From the NCBI RefSeq assembly GCF_002749975.1, contig NZ_PEIG01000001.1, positions 62,001-126,000 on the forward strand: a stretch of 64,000 nucleotides of DNA, given 5' to 3'. The notes below the pieces were generated by a model. That model ran no database searches, was not told where the DNA came from, and saw nothing but the letters and a program-made list of their open reading frames with translations. The stretch comes from Gloeocapsopsis sp. IPPAS B-1203 (lineage in GTDB: Bacteria > Cyanobacteriota > Cyanobacteriia > Cyanobacteriales > Chroococcidiopsidaceae). Below are positions 56,225 to 64,000 of the stretch, piece after piece. Every line of letters begins with the position of its first letter. The stretch's first letter is position 1. The position numbers and the translations under genes were made by a program.

Positions 56225-57769
56225 ATGCTCAGTGTTTTAATTTGGTTGCCTATTTTAGGTGCAGCACTTATAGCATTCCTTCCTAAAAATATTTCTACAG
56301 AACGCATTCGCCTTGCAGCACTTCTTGCCGCTGGTTTCACCTTGGCATGGAATATTTTTCTACTACTCAAGTTTGATATTACGAGTCCAGGAATGCAGTT
56401 TTTAGAAAACATTCCTTGGAATGAAACATTAGGGTTAAGCTATCAACTTGGAACTGATGGCTTATCAATTCTGATGCTGGTACTTAATAGCTTGCTAACC
56501 TGGATTGCAATATATAGCAGTGCCAAGCAAACTGAACGCCCGCGACTTTTCTACTCATTGATTTTGCTAGTTAGCGGTGGGGTAGCAGGTGCATTTGCTG
56601 CACAAAATCTCTTGCTGTTTTTCTTGTTCTACGAACTCGAACTAATTCCTTTCTACCTACTAATTTCAATTTGGGGTGGTGAAAAACGAGCATACGCTGC
56701 CATCAAGTTTTTAATTTACACTGCTGTATCTGGTGCATTAATTTTAGCCGCATTTCTAGGTATGGTGTGGCTTACTGGTGCTTCCAGCTTTGCTTACGAT
56801 ACTCTGACAACACAGGCTTTATCTTCAACACTGCAGGTAATACTGCTAGCAGGCATCATTCTCGGTTTTGGTATCAAAATTCCCTTAGTTCCCTTTCACA
56901 CCTGGCTACCTGATGCTTACGTCGAAGCTTCTGCACCGATCGCAATTTTGCTGGGTGGAGTTTTAGCTAAGTTGGGAACCTATGGAATTTTACGCTTTGG
57001 TATGGGTTTGTTTCCTGAAGCCTGGGCAACTATCGCGCCAACTTTGGCAATTTGGGGTGCAGCGAGTGCTATTTATGGGGCATTAGCGGCGATCGCACAA
57101 AAAGATATCAAACGCATGGTAGCCTTTAGTTCAATCGGTCATATGGGCTACGTATTGTTAGCAGCGGCGGCTAGTACTCCCCTAGCGCTTGTTGGTGCGG
57201 TTTCACAAATGGTTAGCCACGGTATCATTCTAGCAATCTTATTTCACTTAGTCGGAGTCGTCGAAACTAAAGTTGGTACTCGCGAGTTAGATAAGCTAAA
57301 TGGATTAATGAGTCCAGTGCGCGGTTTACCAGTGATTAGCGCCCTCCTCGTTTTAAGTGGTATGGCTAGCGCGGGTATTCCTGGAATGACAGGATTTATT
57401 GCCGAATTTATTGTATTTCAGGGCAGTTTCTCTGTTTTTCCGATCCAAACGATTTTGTGCGTTGTTGCAACAGGTTTAACCGCAGTTTATTTTGTCATTT
57501 TGCTTAATCGTACCTGTTTTGGAAAACTCGACAACAATCTCGCTTACTATCCTAAAGTCTTTTGGTCTGAAAAAATCCCAGCTTTCATTTTGGCAGGCTT
57601 AATTATCTTTTTAGGAGTACAACCAACTTGGCTAGTGCGTTGGAGTGAACCCACAACAACTGCAATGGTGGCAACAATTCCTGCACTGGAAGAAGGGGTT
57701 AGAAGCGTTAGCGCAGCGGGACGAAGTCCGGAGCGAGGGGTGAGTGAGTGGCTAGTGGCTAGTGAATAG
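56225..57769 (+). CDS. NDH-1 membrane subunit NdhD, CO2-uptake type (NdhD3/NdhD4)
   Basis: 514 residues, about 14 membrane helices. The antiporter motif regions LFFLFYELELIPFYLLISIWGGEKRAYAAIKF and IPLVPFHTWLPDAYVEASAPIAILLGGVLAK with the conserved Glu and Lys are intact. Second gene of ndhF-ndhD-cup. The last about 25 residues (after TIPALEEGV) are read from repeat-like DNA with GCGTTAGCGCAGCGGGACGA and GAGGGGTGAGTGAGTGGCTA, so the natural C-terminus has been replaced or lengthened. Confidence 0.9.
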   Translation: MLSVLIWLPILGAALIAFLPKNISTERIRLAALLAAGFTLAWNIFLLLKFDITSPGMQFLENIPWNETLGLSYQLGTDGLSILMLVLNSLLTWIAIYSSAKQTERPRLFYSLILLVSGGVAGAFAAQNLLLFFLFYELELIPFYLLISIWGGEKRAYAAIKFLIYTAVSGALILAAFLGMVWLTGASSFAYDTLTTQALSSTLQVILLAGIILGFGIKIPLVPFHTWLPDAYVEASAPIAILLGGVLAKLGTYGILRFGMGLFPEAWATIAPTLAIWGAASAIYGALAAIAQKDIKRMVAFSSIGHMGYVLLAAAASTPLALVGAVSQMVSHGIILAILFHLVGVVETKVGTRELDKLNGLMSPVRGLPVISALLVLSGMASAGIPGMTGFIAEFIVFQGSFSVFPIQTILCVVATGLTAVYFVILLNRTCFGKLDNNLAYYPKVFWSEKIPAFILAGLIIFLGVQPTWLVRWSEPTTTAMVATIPALEEGVRSVSAAGRSPERGVSEWLVASE

Positions 57770-57839
57770 TTCAGAGAAATTGCACAAATACTACTTCTAA
57801 TCTCAATTACCAATTACCAATTACTGATTACCAGTTACC

Positions 57840-59165
57840 ATGACCGCAACAATTCAACCTCCAACTACTAAACTACCACCATCGCAACACGAATTTGCTC
57901 AGGTTATTCACCGCTTAGAAGCTGGTGGGGCTATGTTACCCGATACACCAGAAAACTTGATGCAAATTATCGGAATCTATAAAGCTTATGCTGTGCCAAT
58001 GGATTTTTATTGGCGGGACTTGCTGTATATTGCTGAACGTGTCTTTCTAGAGCCTTTTCCGTTTTTTAAATACTTCATTCCCAAAGAGTATTTGGAATTG
58101 CACAATCACTATGCAGGTGAAGACGCTGATTTAAGAATTTGGCAAAAAGGCAAAGCCACTGCGCATCCTGAACTACTTGCGTTTATAGAGAAGGGTGAAA
58201 CCTTCAAAATGCCCAAACTGTTGCATCATTTGTTTCACGATCGCATCAATATGGAATTTGCGGAAGAGTGTATGCGCTCAATGCTGTGGCATCGGGGAAT
58301 GTATGCGCCTTACAATAAGTTTGATTCTTACTTAGATAGCGAAGAGTACAAAGCGAACGCAGATAAAGCAATTAAAGCCTACTTCCAGGGTAATCCCTTG
58401 ATGTTGGGGATGTATAAACTGTTTCCTGATATGTTTTTGGAACAGTGTCGCCAGATGTCGTATTACAGCAATCTAGGCTTATTCTGGGAAGTGATGGCAC
58501 CAGTATTTTTTGAAATGAGCGATCGCTACGATGCTGGTGATTTTAAAACTGTACCCGATGCAATGAATTTCTTGGTAAATGGCATCTTTGCAGTTGCAGG
58601 GCGTCCAATTTATCATCATGTCTATATTCGTGGCGAACGCTACGAGATTATTCCTAAATCAAAAGGCTTTACATGGCTATACGAAGCTGCATTACCGTAT
58701 GTCGAAGCCGTTTTCTATCGTACTTCACCATTTAGAGGAACAAAGTCATACAATGCGCAAGCAAGACAAGTTCCCGACGATCAAAAAGATTTTCACTATG
58801 GTATTCTCTACGCTGATGTCTTCCCTGTTGGCACTGCGGGTATTCCTCCCACATTGTTGATGCAAGATATGTTGCATTTTCTACCACAATACTTGGTTGA
58901 TTACTATCACCAACACTGTCGCGGTGAAGAAGATATGCTAATCCAATTAGGCATCACTTTTCAACGTTCCATGTATTGCGTAACATCTGCTGTTATTCAA
59001 GCATTGCGGACTGCATTGTTGTATCCTTTAGACGACCCAAATCCAAAGCACTTACAAGCAAATCGCGACTTTTTTGAAGCCCAATTAAATCGCTTTACGC
59101 GCTCAGAGTACGGTATTCGCGATGCTGCACGTTTACGAGATATTCAACAGCAAGATTATCGATAG
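57840..59165 (+). CDS. CO2 hydration protein, CupA (ChpY)-like
   Basis: Peripheral subunit that gives NDH-1MS its vectorial carbonic-anhydrase activity. 441 residues. Family sequence QVIHRLEAGGAMLPDTPENLMQIIGIYKAYAVPMDFYWRDLLYIAE, KYFIPKEYLELHN and MLWHRGMYAPYNKFD is clear, and many His/Glu/Asp/Tyr residues are available for metal binding. CupB-type proteins are nearer 370-390 residues, so this length suggests CupA. Follows ndhD after 70 bases of short repeats. Confidence 0.88.
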   Translation: MTATIQPPTTKLPPSQHEFAQVIHRLEAGGAMLPDTPENLMQIIGIYKAYAVPMDFYWRDLLYIAERVFLEPFPFFKYFIPKEYLELHNHYAGEDADLRIWQKGKATAHPELLAFIEKGETFKMPKLLHHLFHDRINMEFAEECMRSMLWHRGMYAPYNKFDSYLDSEEYKANADKAIKAYFQGNPLMLGMYKLFPDMFLEQCRQMSYYSNLGLFWEVMAPVFFEMSDRYDAGDFKTVPDAMNFLVNGIFAVAGRPIYHHVYIRGERYEIIPKSKGFTWLYEAALPYVEAVFYRTSPFRGTKSYNAQARQVPDDQKDFHYGILYADVFPVGTAGIPPTLLMQDMLHFLPQYLVDYYHQHCRGEEDMLIQLGITFQRSMYCVTSAVIQALRTALLYPLDDPNPKHLQANRDFFEAQLNRFTRSEYGIRDAARLRDIQQQDYR

Positions 59166-59206
59166 AAAACTTTCAGCTGCACTCAGAAAATCAAATATAT
59201 TTGTGT

Positions 59207-59227
59207 CCCCTCTATTTTATTGAGGGG
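59207..59227. terminator. Hairpin after the cup gene
   Basis: CCCCTC (59207-59212) pairs with GAGGGG (59222-59227) around an AT-rich loop of 9 bases, about 41 bases after the cup stop. No T run; it may end or stabilise the operon message. Confidence 0.5.
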
Positions 59228-59280
59228 TCATCATATCATAAAAAATCACTATTAGCCTTTTTGCGAATACTTTTCAGTGT

Positions 59281-59730
59281 ATGTACAGTTGTCAATTTCA
59301 AAATATTTTTAATAGTATTGGAATCATTTACAAAGCTCTTTTGAAAAACCTATATATGTGGAATATTGTTACAAGTGCGTTAACGGGCGCTATTGCTACT
59401 CAAACAGGAGAAATTACAAGTAAACTCATATCCGAAATGTTGAATGAGGCTGAAATATCTAACCATACCTCAAAAGTGACACAAGAAGTCATATTTATAC
59501 TAAGTAATATTCAAGGAATGAATCAAGCTCACAGCAGAGACTTAAAGAGAGCAACACCAATGTTTAGTTTACGAGATGGAACCATTGTGAAGTTCTATCA
59601 AAATCTAGCTTTTGACCATATATTTTTATCAGATGTGGATGGTAAGTTAATTTATGGGGGTTATATTAGCAGAATACAGGCAAATGATCTTACACAAGCT
59701 CTAAATACAATTAGAGTAAATTTTACTTAA
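59281..59730 (+). CDS. Hypothetical protein
   Basis: 149 residues if started at 59281; an ATG at 59356 (MWNIVTSALTGAIATQTGEITSKL) is the more natural start and would give 124. No recognisable domain. A short hydrophobic, Gly/Ala-containing segment, then a hydrophilic part with HSRDLKRATPMFSLRDGTIVKFYQNLAFDHIFLSDVDGKLIYGGYI, which looks like a small alpha/beta domain. AT-rich compared with neighbours, suggesting acquired DNA. No clear ribosome binding site. Confidence 0.5.
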   Translation: MYSCQFQNIFNSIGIIYKALLKNLYMWNIVTSALTGAIATQTGEITSKLISEMLNEAEISNHTSKVTQEVIFILSNIQGMNQAHSRDLKRATPMFSLRDGTIVKFYQNLAFDHIFLSDVDGKLIYGGYISRIQANDLTQALNTIRVNFT

Positions 59731-59911
59731 AAGTATATTCGATAAATTATGAATTTCAAGAATTGGATTTTATATCAATTTAGCTAAACTTTACTTAAAC
59801 TCTAATTAAAGAGCAAATTCTATCAAATACAATAATGCAGAGTAAGCAATATAGCTTACCCTATTGTTGTATCAACTAAAATATAGCTATTCCCCGCAAT
59901 AGAGGGCTTAT

Positions 59912-60475
59912 ATGCAGCCTACAACCGAACGACTACGCTGGACAACAGCTGACTTAGAGTTGTTGCCGGATAACGGCAATCGCTATGAGATAATTGACGG
60001 GGAGTTGTTTGTGGCAAGAGCGCCGCACTGGAATCATCAACGGGTTTGTGGCAATATCTACCAAGAACTTAATATTTGGTCACAAGAAACAGGTTTAGGA
60101 CAAGTAGCGATCGCCCCTGGGATTATCTTTTCTGATGCTGATAATGTAATTCCCGATGTTGTTTGGGCGAGTAATAAGAGATTAGCCACTTTGTTAGATG
60201 ATGCTGGACATCTGACTGCTGCACCAGAATTAGTTGTAGAAGTGTTATCCTCTGGTGGTGAAAACGAACGCCGCGATCGCGAAGTGAAATTAAAACTGTA
60301 TTCATCAAGAGGCGTACAAGAATATTGGATAGTTGATTGGCAAAAACAACAAATTGAAGTTTATCAGCGCGAAAAAGCTGCTTTAACCTTGATTGCAACG
60401 CTGTTTGCAAATGATGAACTTACTTCGCCAATACTCATAAATTTACAAATTCCTGTCAAACAAATATTTGCTTAA
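59912..60475 (+). CDS. Uma2-family (DUF820) endonuclease-like protein
   Basis: 187 residues with the PD-(D/E)XK-type fold of the Uma2 family, very numerous in cyanobacteria. NRYEIIDGELFVARAPHWNHQRV, VIPDVVWAS, PELVVEVLSSGGENERRDREVKLKLYSSRGVQEYWIVDW carry the conserved Asp, Glu and Lys. Function is not established; mobility or defence roles have been proposed. Convergent with a DUF29 gene. Confidence 0.85.
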   Translation: MQPTTERLRWTTADLELLPDNGNRYEIIDGELFVARAPHWNHQRVCGNIYQELNIWSQETGLGQVAIAPGIIFSDADNVIPDVVWASNKRLATLLDDAGHLTAAPELVVEVLSSGGENERRDREVKLKLYSSRGVQEYWIVDWQKQQIEVYQREKAALTLIATLFANDELTSPILINLQIPVKQIFA

Positions 60476-60483
60476 TCTAAAAG

Positions 60484-60906
60484 CTACCTGTGAATCATTG
60501 CGATCGCACGTTTAACCAGTTCGTTTCGATCTATCTTTTGCTCAATCTGTCGCGCTTCGTATATCCCTTCTGCGGCTTCAATTGAGGCTTGATCAATAGC
60601 GCTATCCACCGCACCTGCAATCACTTCACGCAACTCTTTGTTGTTAAGGTACGTTCCTTTGCCTGATGGACGTGTATTAAGATCTTTAATTTCCCTAAGA
60701 CTGTTGCGAATCGATATATCCCAAGACTTGGTAGTACGCTGCTCAACTTGTTGTTTAATCAGGTGCAGCAGTAAAACTTTAGCATAAGAACGAACGTTTC
60801 TAGCAACGCCTTTTTTTCCCATTTCTTCCAAGTCTTCAACCAAAGCATAAGCACCTTCAATATCTTTATGAATAAGAAGTTCTTTGAGTTCTAATAATTC
60901 TTCCAT
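60484..60906 (-). CDS. Small helical protein, DUF29-like
   Basis: 140 residues, all helical by sequence, charged: MEELLELKELLIHKDIEGAYALVEDLEEMGKKGVARNVRSYAKVLLLHLIKQQVEQRTTKSWDIS, quoted only as markers. The pattern ILLLHLIKQQVEQRTTKSWDxSIRNS resembles the DUF29 family, also abundant in cyanobacteria and often close to Uma2-like genes. Role unknown. Same strand as the fasciclin gene 78 bases upstream. Confidence 0.65.
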   Translation of the reverse strand: MEELLELKELLIHKDIEGAYALVEDLEEMGKKGVARNVRSYAKVLLLHLIKQQVEQRTTKSWDISIRNSLREIKDLNTRPSGKGTYLNNKELREVIAGAVDSAIDQASIEAAEGIYEARQIEQKIDRNELVKRAIAMIHR

Positions 60907-60954
60907 ATCGTCTTATTTCGGGTTGTGCTTTTGTTGGTGCAAAAATTACCTTAA

Positions 60955-60977
60955 AAGGGTGAGTCCTACCCACCCTT
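60955..60977 (-). terminator. Hairpin after the fasciclin gene
   Basis: AAGGGTG (60955-60961) pairs with CACCCTT (60971-60977) around a 9-base loop. On the minus strand it begins 7 bases after the fasciclin stop and is followed by TTAAGGTAATTTTTG, so it is a likely terminator, with a weak T run. Confidence 0.55.
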
Positions 60978-60983
60978 AATAAT

Positions 60984-61385
60984 CTATCCCATCAGAATAA
61001 CGGTATCAATGACGTGAATAACGCCATTATCAGCTTCAATATCGGGCGCAATTACCGTAGCATTTTTCACCTCAAACCCATCACAACAATCAATCTTAAT
61101 CGGTGAACCTTCAACAGAAGTCACCGAATCAACTTTGGCTAAATCAGCCTTCATCAGCTTACCTGAAACAACGTGAAACGTCAGAATCCTAGTTAATTGA
61201 GGAATATTCTGTACCAATGTTTGCACTGTACCAGGTGGAAGTTTCGCAAAAGCGTCATCATTCGGTGCAAAAACCGTAAAAGGGCCAGGACTTTTGAGCG
61301 TTTCTACTAAACCAACCGCTTGTACAGCTGCTACTAAGGTATTAAACGAACCTGCACTTACCGCAATATCAACAATGTCTGCCAT
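60984..61385 (-). CDS. Fasciclin-domain protein without signal peptide
   Basis: 133 residues, one complete FAS1 domain: [38 protein letters not shown] (H1 box), [11 protein letters not shown], and [23 protein letters not shown] (H2 box). Starts MADIVDIAV with no signal peptide, so cytoplasmic. CupS, a small fasciclin-fold subunit of the CO2-uptake complex NDH-1MS, is of this type, and this gene lies 1.8 kb from the ndhF-ndhD-cup operon, though on the other strand. Other cyanobacteria have several such proteins, so CupS identity is tentative. Confidence 0.8.
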   Translation of the reverse strand: MADIVDIAVSAGSFNTLVAAVQAVGLVETLKSPGPFTVFAPNDDAFAKLPPGTVQTLVQNIPQLTRILTFHVVSGKLMKADLAKVDSVTSVEGSPIKIDCCDGFEVKNATVIAPDIEADNGVIHVIDTVILMG

Positions 61386-62018
61386 GAACTTACCTTGTTC
61401 AGAACTATTTTATCTTTTGTATTAGTAATTAATTTAGCTTACTTGTTATGACAGTATTCGTAATGTATTAAATTTGCATAAGGAATTAATTTATATTTCT
61501 CATTAGACAAAATAAAAACCTTTATTGTTGAACGTTGTAGCTGATTACCAGCCTAAAACACAAGTATTTATTGTACTTATTACCCTCGCAGCACCTAATA
61601 GCGATCGCCAACCAATTTTGCAATAAAACTACACTATTACGTTGTTTAGGGATTATTGATAAATAAAACTTAAGAGTACTATTTGCTGAGAATAGGCACG
61701 CAAAAATTACCTCTAGAAATCCCTATGCATAGCATTTAATTTTTCATTAATAACTTGTGGTTTTAGGTGAACCAATTATTAATTAAAGATGATAAAGTTA
61801 CATTTAACGCACAGCTGACTGTGAGAAAGAACAGCTAGTAAATGTTTTGACATTAACTGAGAGAGACATTAGCTGCAAGTTTTTTACTAAAAGTTGTAGC
61901 AGTATTCTAGTGGGTGCATCTCGTAACTCAGTGAAAGTAATAAATTTTTAGGATTTCCTACTAAATAGGAATTTTAATAAATAGCTTATTGAGGTCATAA
62001 AGTTTTCTTGGAGAGAGT
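61386..62018. other. 633-bp AT-rich intergenic region upstream of the ABC transporter
   Basis: I searched for NtcA-type GTA-N8-TAC and found none that is clean (a GTA-N6-TAC occurs at about 61538). The region probably has the transporter promoter and regulator sites. No gene with a credible start is seen. GGAGAGAGT immediately precedes the start codon of the binding protein at 62019. Confidence 0.45.
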
Positions 62019-63377
62019 ATGAGCGAATTTCCAAAGCAATCTCGTCGTAAGTTTCTTTTAACGGCTGGAGCATCTACGGTAGGGTCAATTTTCCTTAAAG
62101 GATGTTTAGGAAACCCGCCTGGAACAACGGTTAGCACAACTCAAGTTCAACAAGTAGCGGCTACAAATATTGATCCGGCACAGGCTCCAGAAACTCCCAG
62201 AATTAAGTTAGGCTACATCCCAATTGTAGAAGCGGCTCCCTTAATTGTGGCAAAAGAAAAAGGTTTTTTTGCTAAGTATGGAATGACTGAAGTTGAAATA
62301 TCAAAACAAGCAAACTGGGGTTCAGCTAGAGATAACGTTGAAATTGGTTCAGCAGGTGGTGGCGTGGATGGCGGACAATGGCAAATGCCGATGCCTTATC
62401 TCATTTCTGAAGGTAGAATTACCAAAGGCAATGTCCGAATTCCAATGTACGTTTTATGTCAGCTAAATACACAAGGAAACGGAATTGCGATCGCCAATAA
62501 ACATCAAGCCCAAGGTATTGGACTAAAACTTGCAGGTAAAGAATCATTATTCGCGCAATTAAAATCAGCAGGAACTCAATTTACAGCAGCTTATACTTTC
62601 CCGCAAGCTAATCAAGATTTATGGATTCGCTACTGGCTAGCAGCAGGTGGCATTGATCCAGATAGTGAAGTGAAATTATTGACAGTCCCCGCCGCGCAAA
62701 CCGTCGCCAACATGAAAACAGGAACAATGGATGCATTTAGCACCGGCGATCCTTGGCCTTACCGTATTGTGACAGATGGTATTGGTTACATGGCGGCATT
62801 AACCGCAGAGATGTGGAAAAATCACCCTGAAGAATATCTAGCAATTCGGGCGGAATGGGTAGACAAACATCCCAAAGCAGCAAAAGCTTTATTAAAGGGA
62901 ATCATGGAAGCCCAACAATGGTGTGATAACTTTGATAATCGCCAAGAACTGACACAAATTCTTTCGAGCAGAAACTACTTTAATGTCCCAGCGGAAGTGC
63001 TTTTAGATCCGTTTATGGGCAAGATCGATATGGGCGATCGCGTGATCGATGACCGCTCAATGGCAACACTCTACTGGAAAGACGAACGCGGAAGTGTTTC
63101 TTATCCTTACAAGAGTCACGATCTTTGGTTTTTAACCGAAAGCGTCCGCTGGGGCTTTTTACCGCCCGATACATTAACAAATGCTAATGCTTTAATCGAT
63201 AAAGTCAATCGCGAAGATTTGTGGAAAGAAGCAGCACAAGAACTGAGTATCGCCGCCGCAGATATTCCCACTAGCACTTCACGCGGTGTAGAACAATTTT
63301 TTGATGGTATCTCATTCGATCCAGCAAATCCTAACGCTTATCTTCAGAGTTTAAAAATTAAGCGAGTCAATGTTTAA
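62019..63377 (+). CDS. NrtA/CmpA-family substrate-binding protein of an ABC transporter
   Basis: 452 residues. The start ATG at 62019 follows GGAGAGAG. A twin-arginine-like leader [13 protein letters not shown] ends near GC (Cys29), so a membrane-anchored lipoprotein is likely. The mature part has the nitrate/bicarbonate-binding fold: [27 protein letters not shown], Trp100, [23 protein letters not shown] (193-215) and [18 protein letters not shown]. From memory NrtA and CmpA have a His in the FPGGTHDLW segment; here it is Gln199. At the NrtA-Lys269 / CmpA-Glu270 position it has Glu272. The substrate (nitrate, bicarbonate, cyanate or another) is therefore open. Permease gene follows. Confidence 0.85.
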   Translation: MSEFPKQSRRKFLLTAGASTVGSIFLKGCLGNPPGTTVSTTQVQQVAATNIDPAQAPETPRIKLGYIPIVEAAPLIVAKEKGFFAKYGMTEVEISKQANWGSARDNVEIGSAGGGVDGGQWQMPMPYLISEGRITKGNVRIPMYVLCQLNTQGNGIAIANKHQAQGIGLKLAGKESLFAQLKSAGTQFTAAYTFPQANQDLWIRYWLAAGGIDPDSEVKLLTVPAAQTVANMKTGTMDAFSTGDPWPYRIVTDGIGYMAALTAEMWKNHPEEYLAIRAEWVDKHPKAAKALLKGIMEAQQWCDNFDNRQELTQILSSRNYFNVPAEVLLDPFMGKIDMGDRVIDDRSMATLYWKDERGSVSYPYKSHDLWFLTESVRWGFLPPDTLTNANALIDKVNREDLWKEAAQELSIAAADIPTSTSRGVEQFFDGISFDPANPNAYLQSLKIKRVNV

Positions 63378-63408
63378 GGGTAACGGGTAAACGGTAATAG
63401 CTTCAAGA

Positions 63409-63452
63409 TTTCCAATTACCAATTACCAATTACCAATTACCAATCACCAATT
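63409..63452 (+). repeat. Tandem heptamer repeat (AATTACC)
   Basis: About six head-to-tail copies of CCAATTA, the last two altered (CAATCACCAATTA), between the binding-protein and permease genes. A shorter run of the same heptamer occurs at 57805-57839 before the cup gene. These are short tandemly repeated sequences typical of cyanobacterial genomes, not a CRISPR. Confidence 0.8.
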
Positions 63453-63467
63453 AGGAGAACAAAGTTA

Positions 63468-64000
63468 ATGACAACGTTACGCACCCGTCCAGCTAGAGGT
63501 TTACAAAATCCTTGGATATCGCGGATTAATAAACAATTTCCCGATCTTATACCGCCAATCGTTGCGATCGCCATCTTCCTAATAATCTGGCAACTATTTT
63601 CTTTAACACCTGGTGCAACTCTACCTGGACCGATTCAAGTTGTTCAAGATACCTGGATACTGATTTTTTGGCCTTTCTTTGACTTGGGTGGAACAAATGT
63701 AGGTTTATTCTGGCAAATTCTTGCTAGCTTACAACGAGTCGCAATTAGTTATGTATTAGCGGCAATTGTTGGCATTGGCTTAGGCATTTTGATCGGCACA
63801 AGTAAATTAATGTCCAAAGCGCTAGACCCGATTTTTCAACTCTTACGAACAGTACCACCGCTAGCATGGGTTCCCATTTCCCTCGCCGCATTACGCCAAA
63901 ACGAACCCGCAGCATTATTCGTAATCTTCATCACCGCAATATGGCCTATCTTAATCAACACAGCGGTAGGCGTGAAACAGATTCCCCAAGACTACAACAA
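63468..64000 (+). CDS. ABC transporter permease, NrtB/CmpB type (runs off the right edge)
   Basis: At least 177 residues; ATG at 63468 with AGGAG 10 bases upstream. A polar N-terminus is followed by membrane helices (IPPIVAIAIFLIIWQLFSL, then YVLAAIVGIGLGILIGTSK). The segment LDPIFQLLRTVPPLAWVPISLAAL and FVIFITAIWPILINTAVGVKQIPQDYN is the classic BPD_transp_1 sequence of nitrate/bicarbonate/taurine permeases. Pairs with the binding protein upstream; the ATPase genes should lie beyond the window. Confidence 0.9.
   Translation, partial: MTTLRTRPARGLQNPWISRINKQFPDLIPPIVAIAIFLIIWQLFSLTPGATLPGPIQVVQDTWILIFWPFFDLGGTNVGLFWQILASLQRVAISYVLAAIVGIGLGILIGTSKLMSKALDPIFQLLRTVPPLAWVPISLAALRQNEPAALFVIFITAIWPILINTAVGVKQIPQDYN

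Noticed and set aside
63409-63452. Tandem repeats that might suggest a CRISPR array
   Set aside because: Units are only seven bases with no unique spacers; they are ordinary cyanobacterial heptamer repeats.

Overview
The window is cyanobacterial chromosome. It is rich in the HIP1 octamer (GCGATCGC) and carries psaD beside trpE, an NDH-1 CO2-uptake module (ndhF/ndhD/cup type), DUF2605/DUF2973, a CIA30-SDR protein, NdhF-type genes and a tRNA group I intron. Gene content (mycosporine-type genes, GH65/GH1/debranching enzymes, DICT-domain kinase, many short dispersed and heptameric repeats) fits a terrestrial or biofilm-forming, stress-tolerant cyanobacterium. Species cannot be fixed from the sequence alone.

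Layout. 1-7.0 kb, all minus strand: 5' part of purB, a 1048-residue repeat-built membrane protein, thrS. 7.2-12.4 kb: DUF2605/DUF2973 pair, GH1 beta-glucosidase, GT1 glycosyltransferase, a tiny ORF coupled to an IolE-like TIM-barrel gene, and a ribbon-helix-helix regulator. 13.2-17.7 kb: a plus-strand cluster of a sedoheptulose-7-phosphate cyclase, a PF01596-type O-methyltransferase, MysC (ATP-grasp) and a second, PF00891-type methyltransferase. 17.7-24.7 kb, minus strand: GH65 phosphorylase fused to beta-phosphoglucomutase, amylo-alpha-1,6-glucosidase, GT4 glycosyltransferase. 25.1-33.4 kb: DICT/GAF histidine kinase, psaD, trpE, MHYT protein, PhzF-like protein, M28 peptidase, Thr/Pro-rich exported protein. 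33.7-34.1 kb: tRNA-Arg(CCT) split by a group I intron. 34.1-40.4 kb: YdcF, DUF2288, AI-2E permease and the plsX-fabH-fabD-plsC lipid operon. 40.8-50.6 kb: PBP4, LptC, NYN protein, metG, acyltransferase, alpha/beta hydrolase, CIA30-SDR protein, MarR regulator with its palindromic operators and a target membrane protein. 50.7-53.9 kb: lipA, gpsA, a mntA/hepT toxin-antitoxin pair with hepT interrupted by an amber codon, GNAT. 54.3-64 kb: ndhF-ndhD-cup CO2-uptake operon, small accessory genes, a fasciclin protein, and the start of a nitrate/bicarbonate-type ABC transporter.

The most interesting point is the mycosporine-like cluster at 13.2-17.7 kb. MysC is unmistakable, but the cyclase next to it has Asp255 and His334 at the two positions where the Anabaena DDG synthase has Ala268 and Thr347. 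That is the pattern of 2-epi-5-epi-valiolone synthases, as in animal gadusol synthesis, not of cyanobacterial DDG synthase. Together with a second methyltransferase and the absence of mysD/mysE from the window, this suggests a variant mycosporine or gadusol-type pathway. Other notable items are the intron-split tRNA-Arg, the MarR double operator, the amber-interrupted hepT, the micro-ORF whose stop overlaps the next ribosome binding site, the GH65-PGM fusion, the repeat-built membrane protein and a PsaD with a C-terminal extension.
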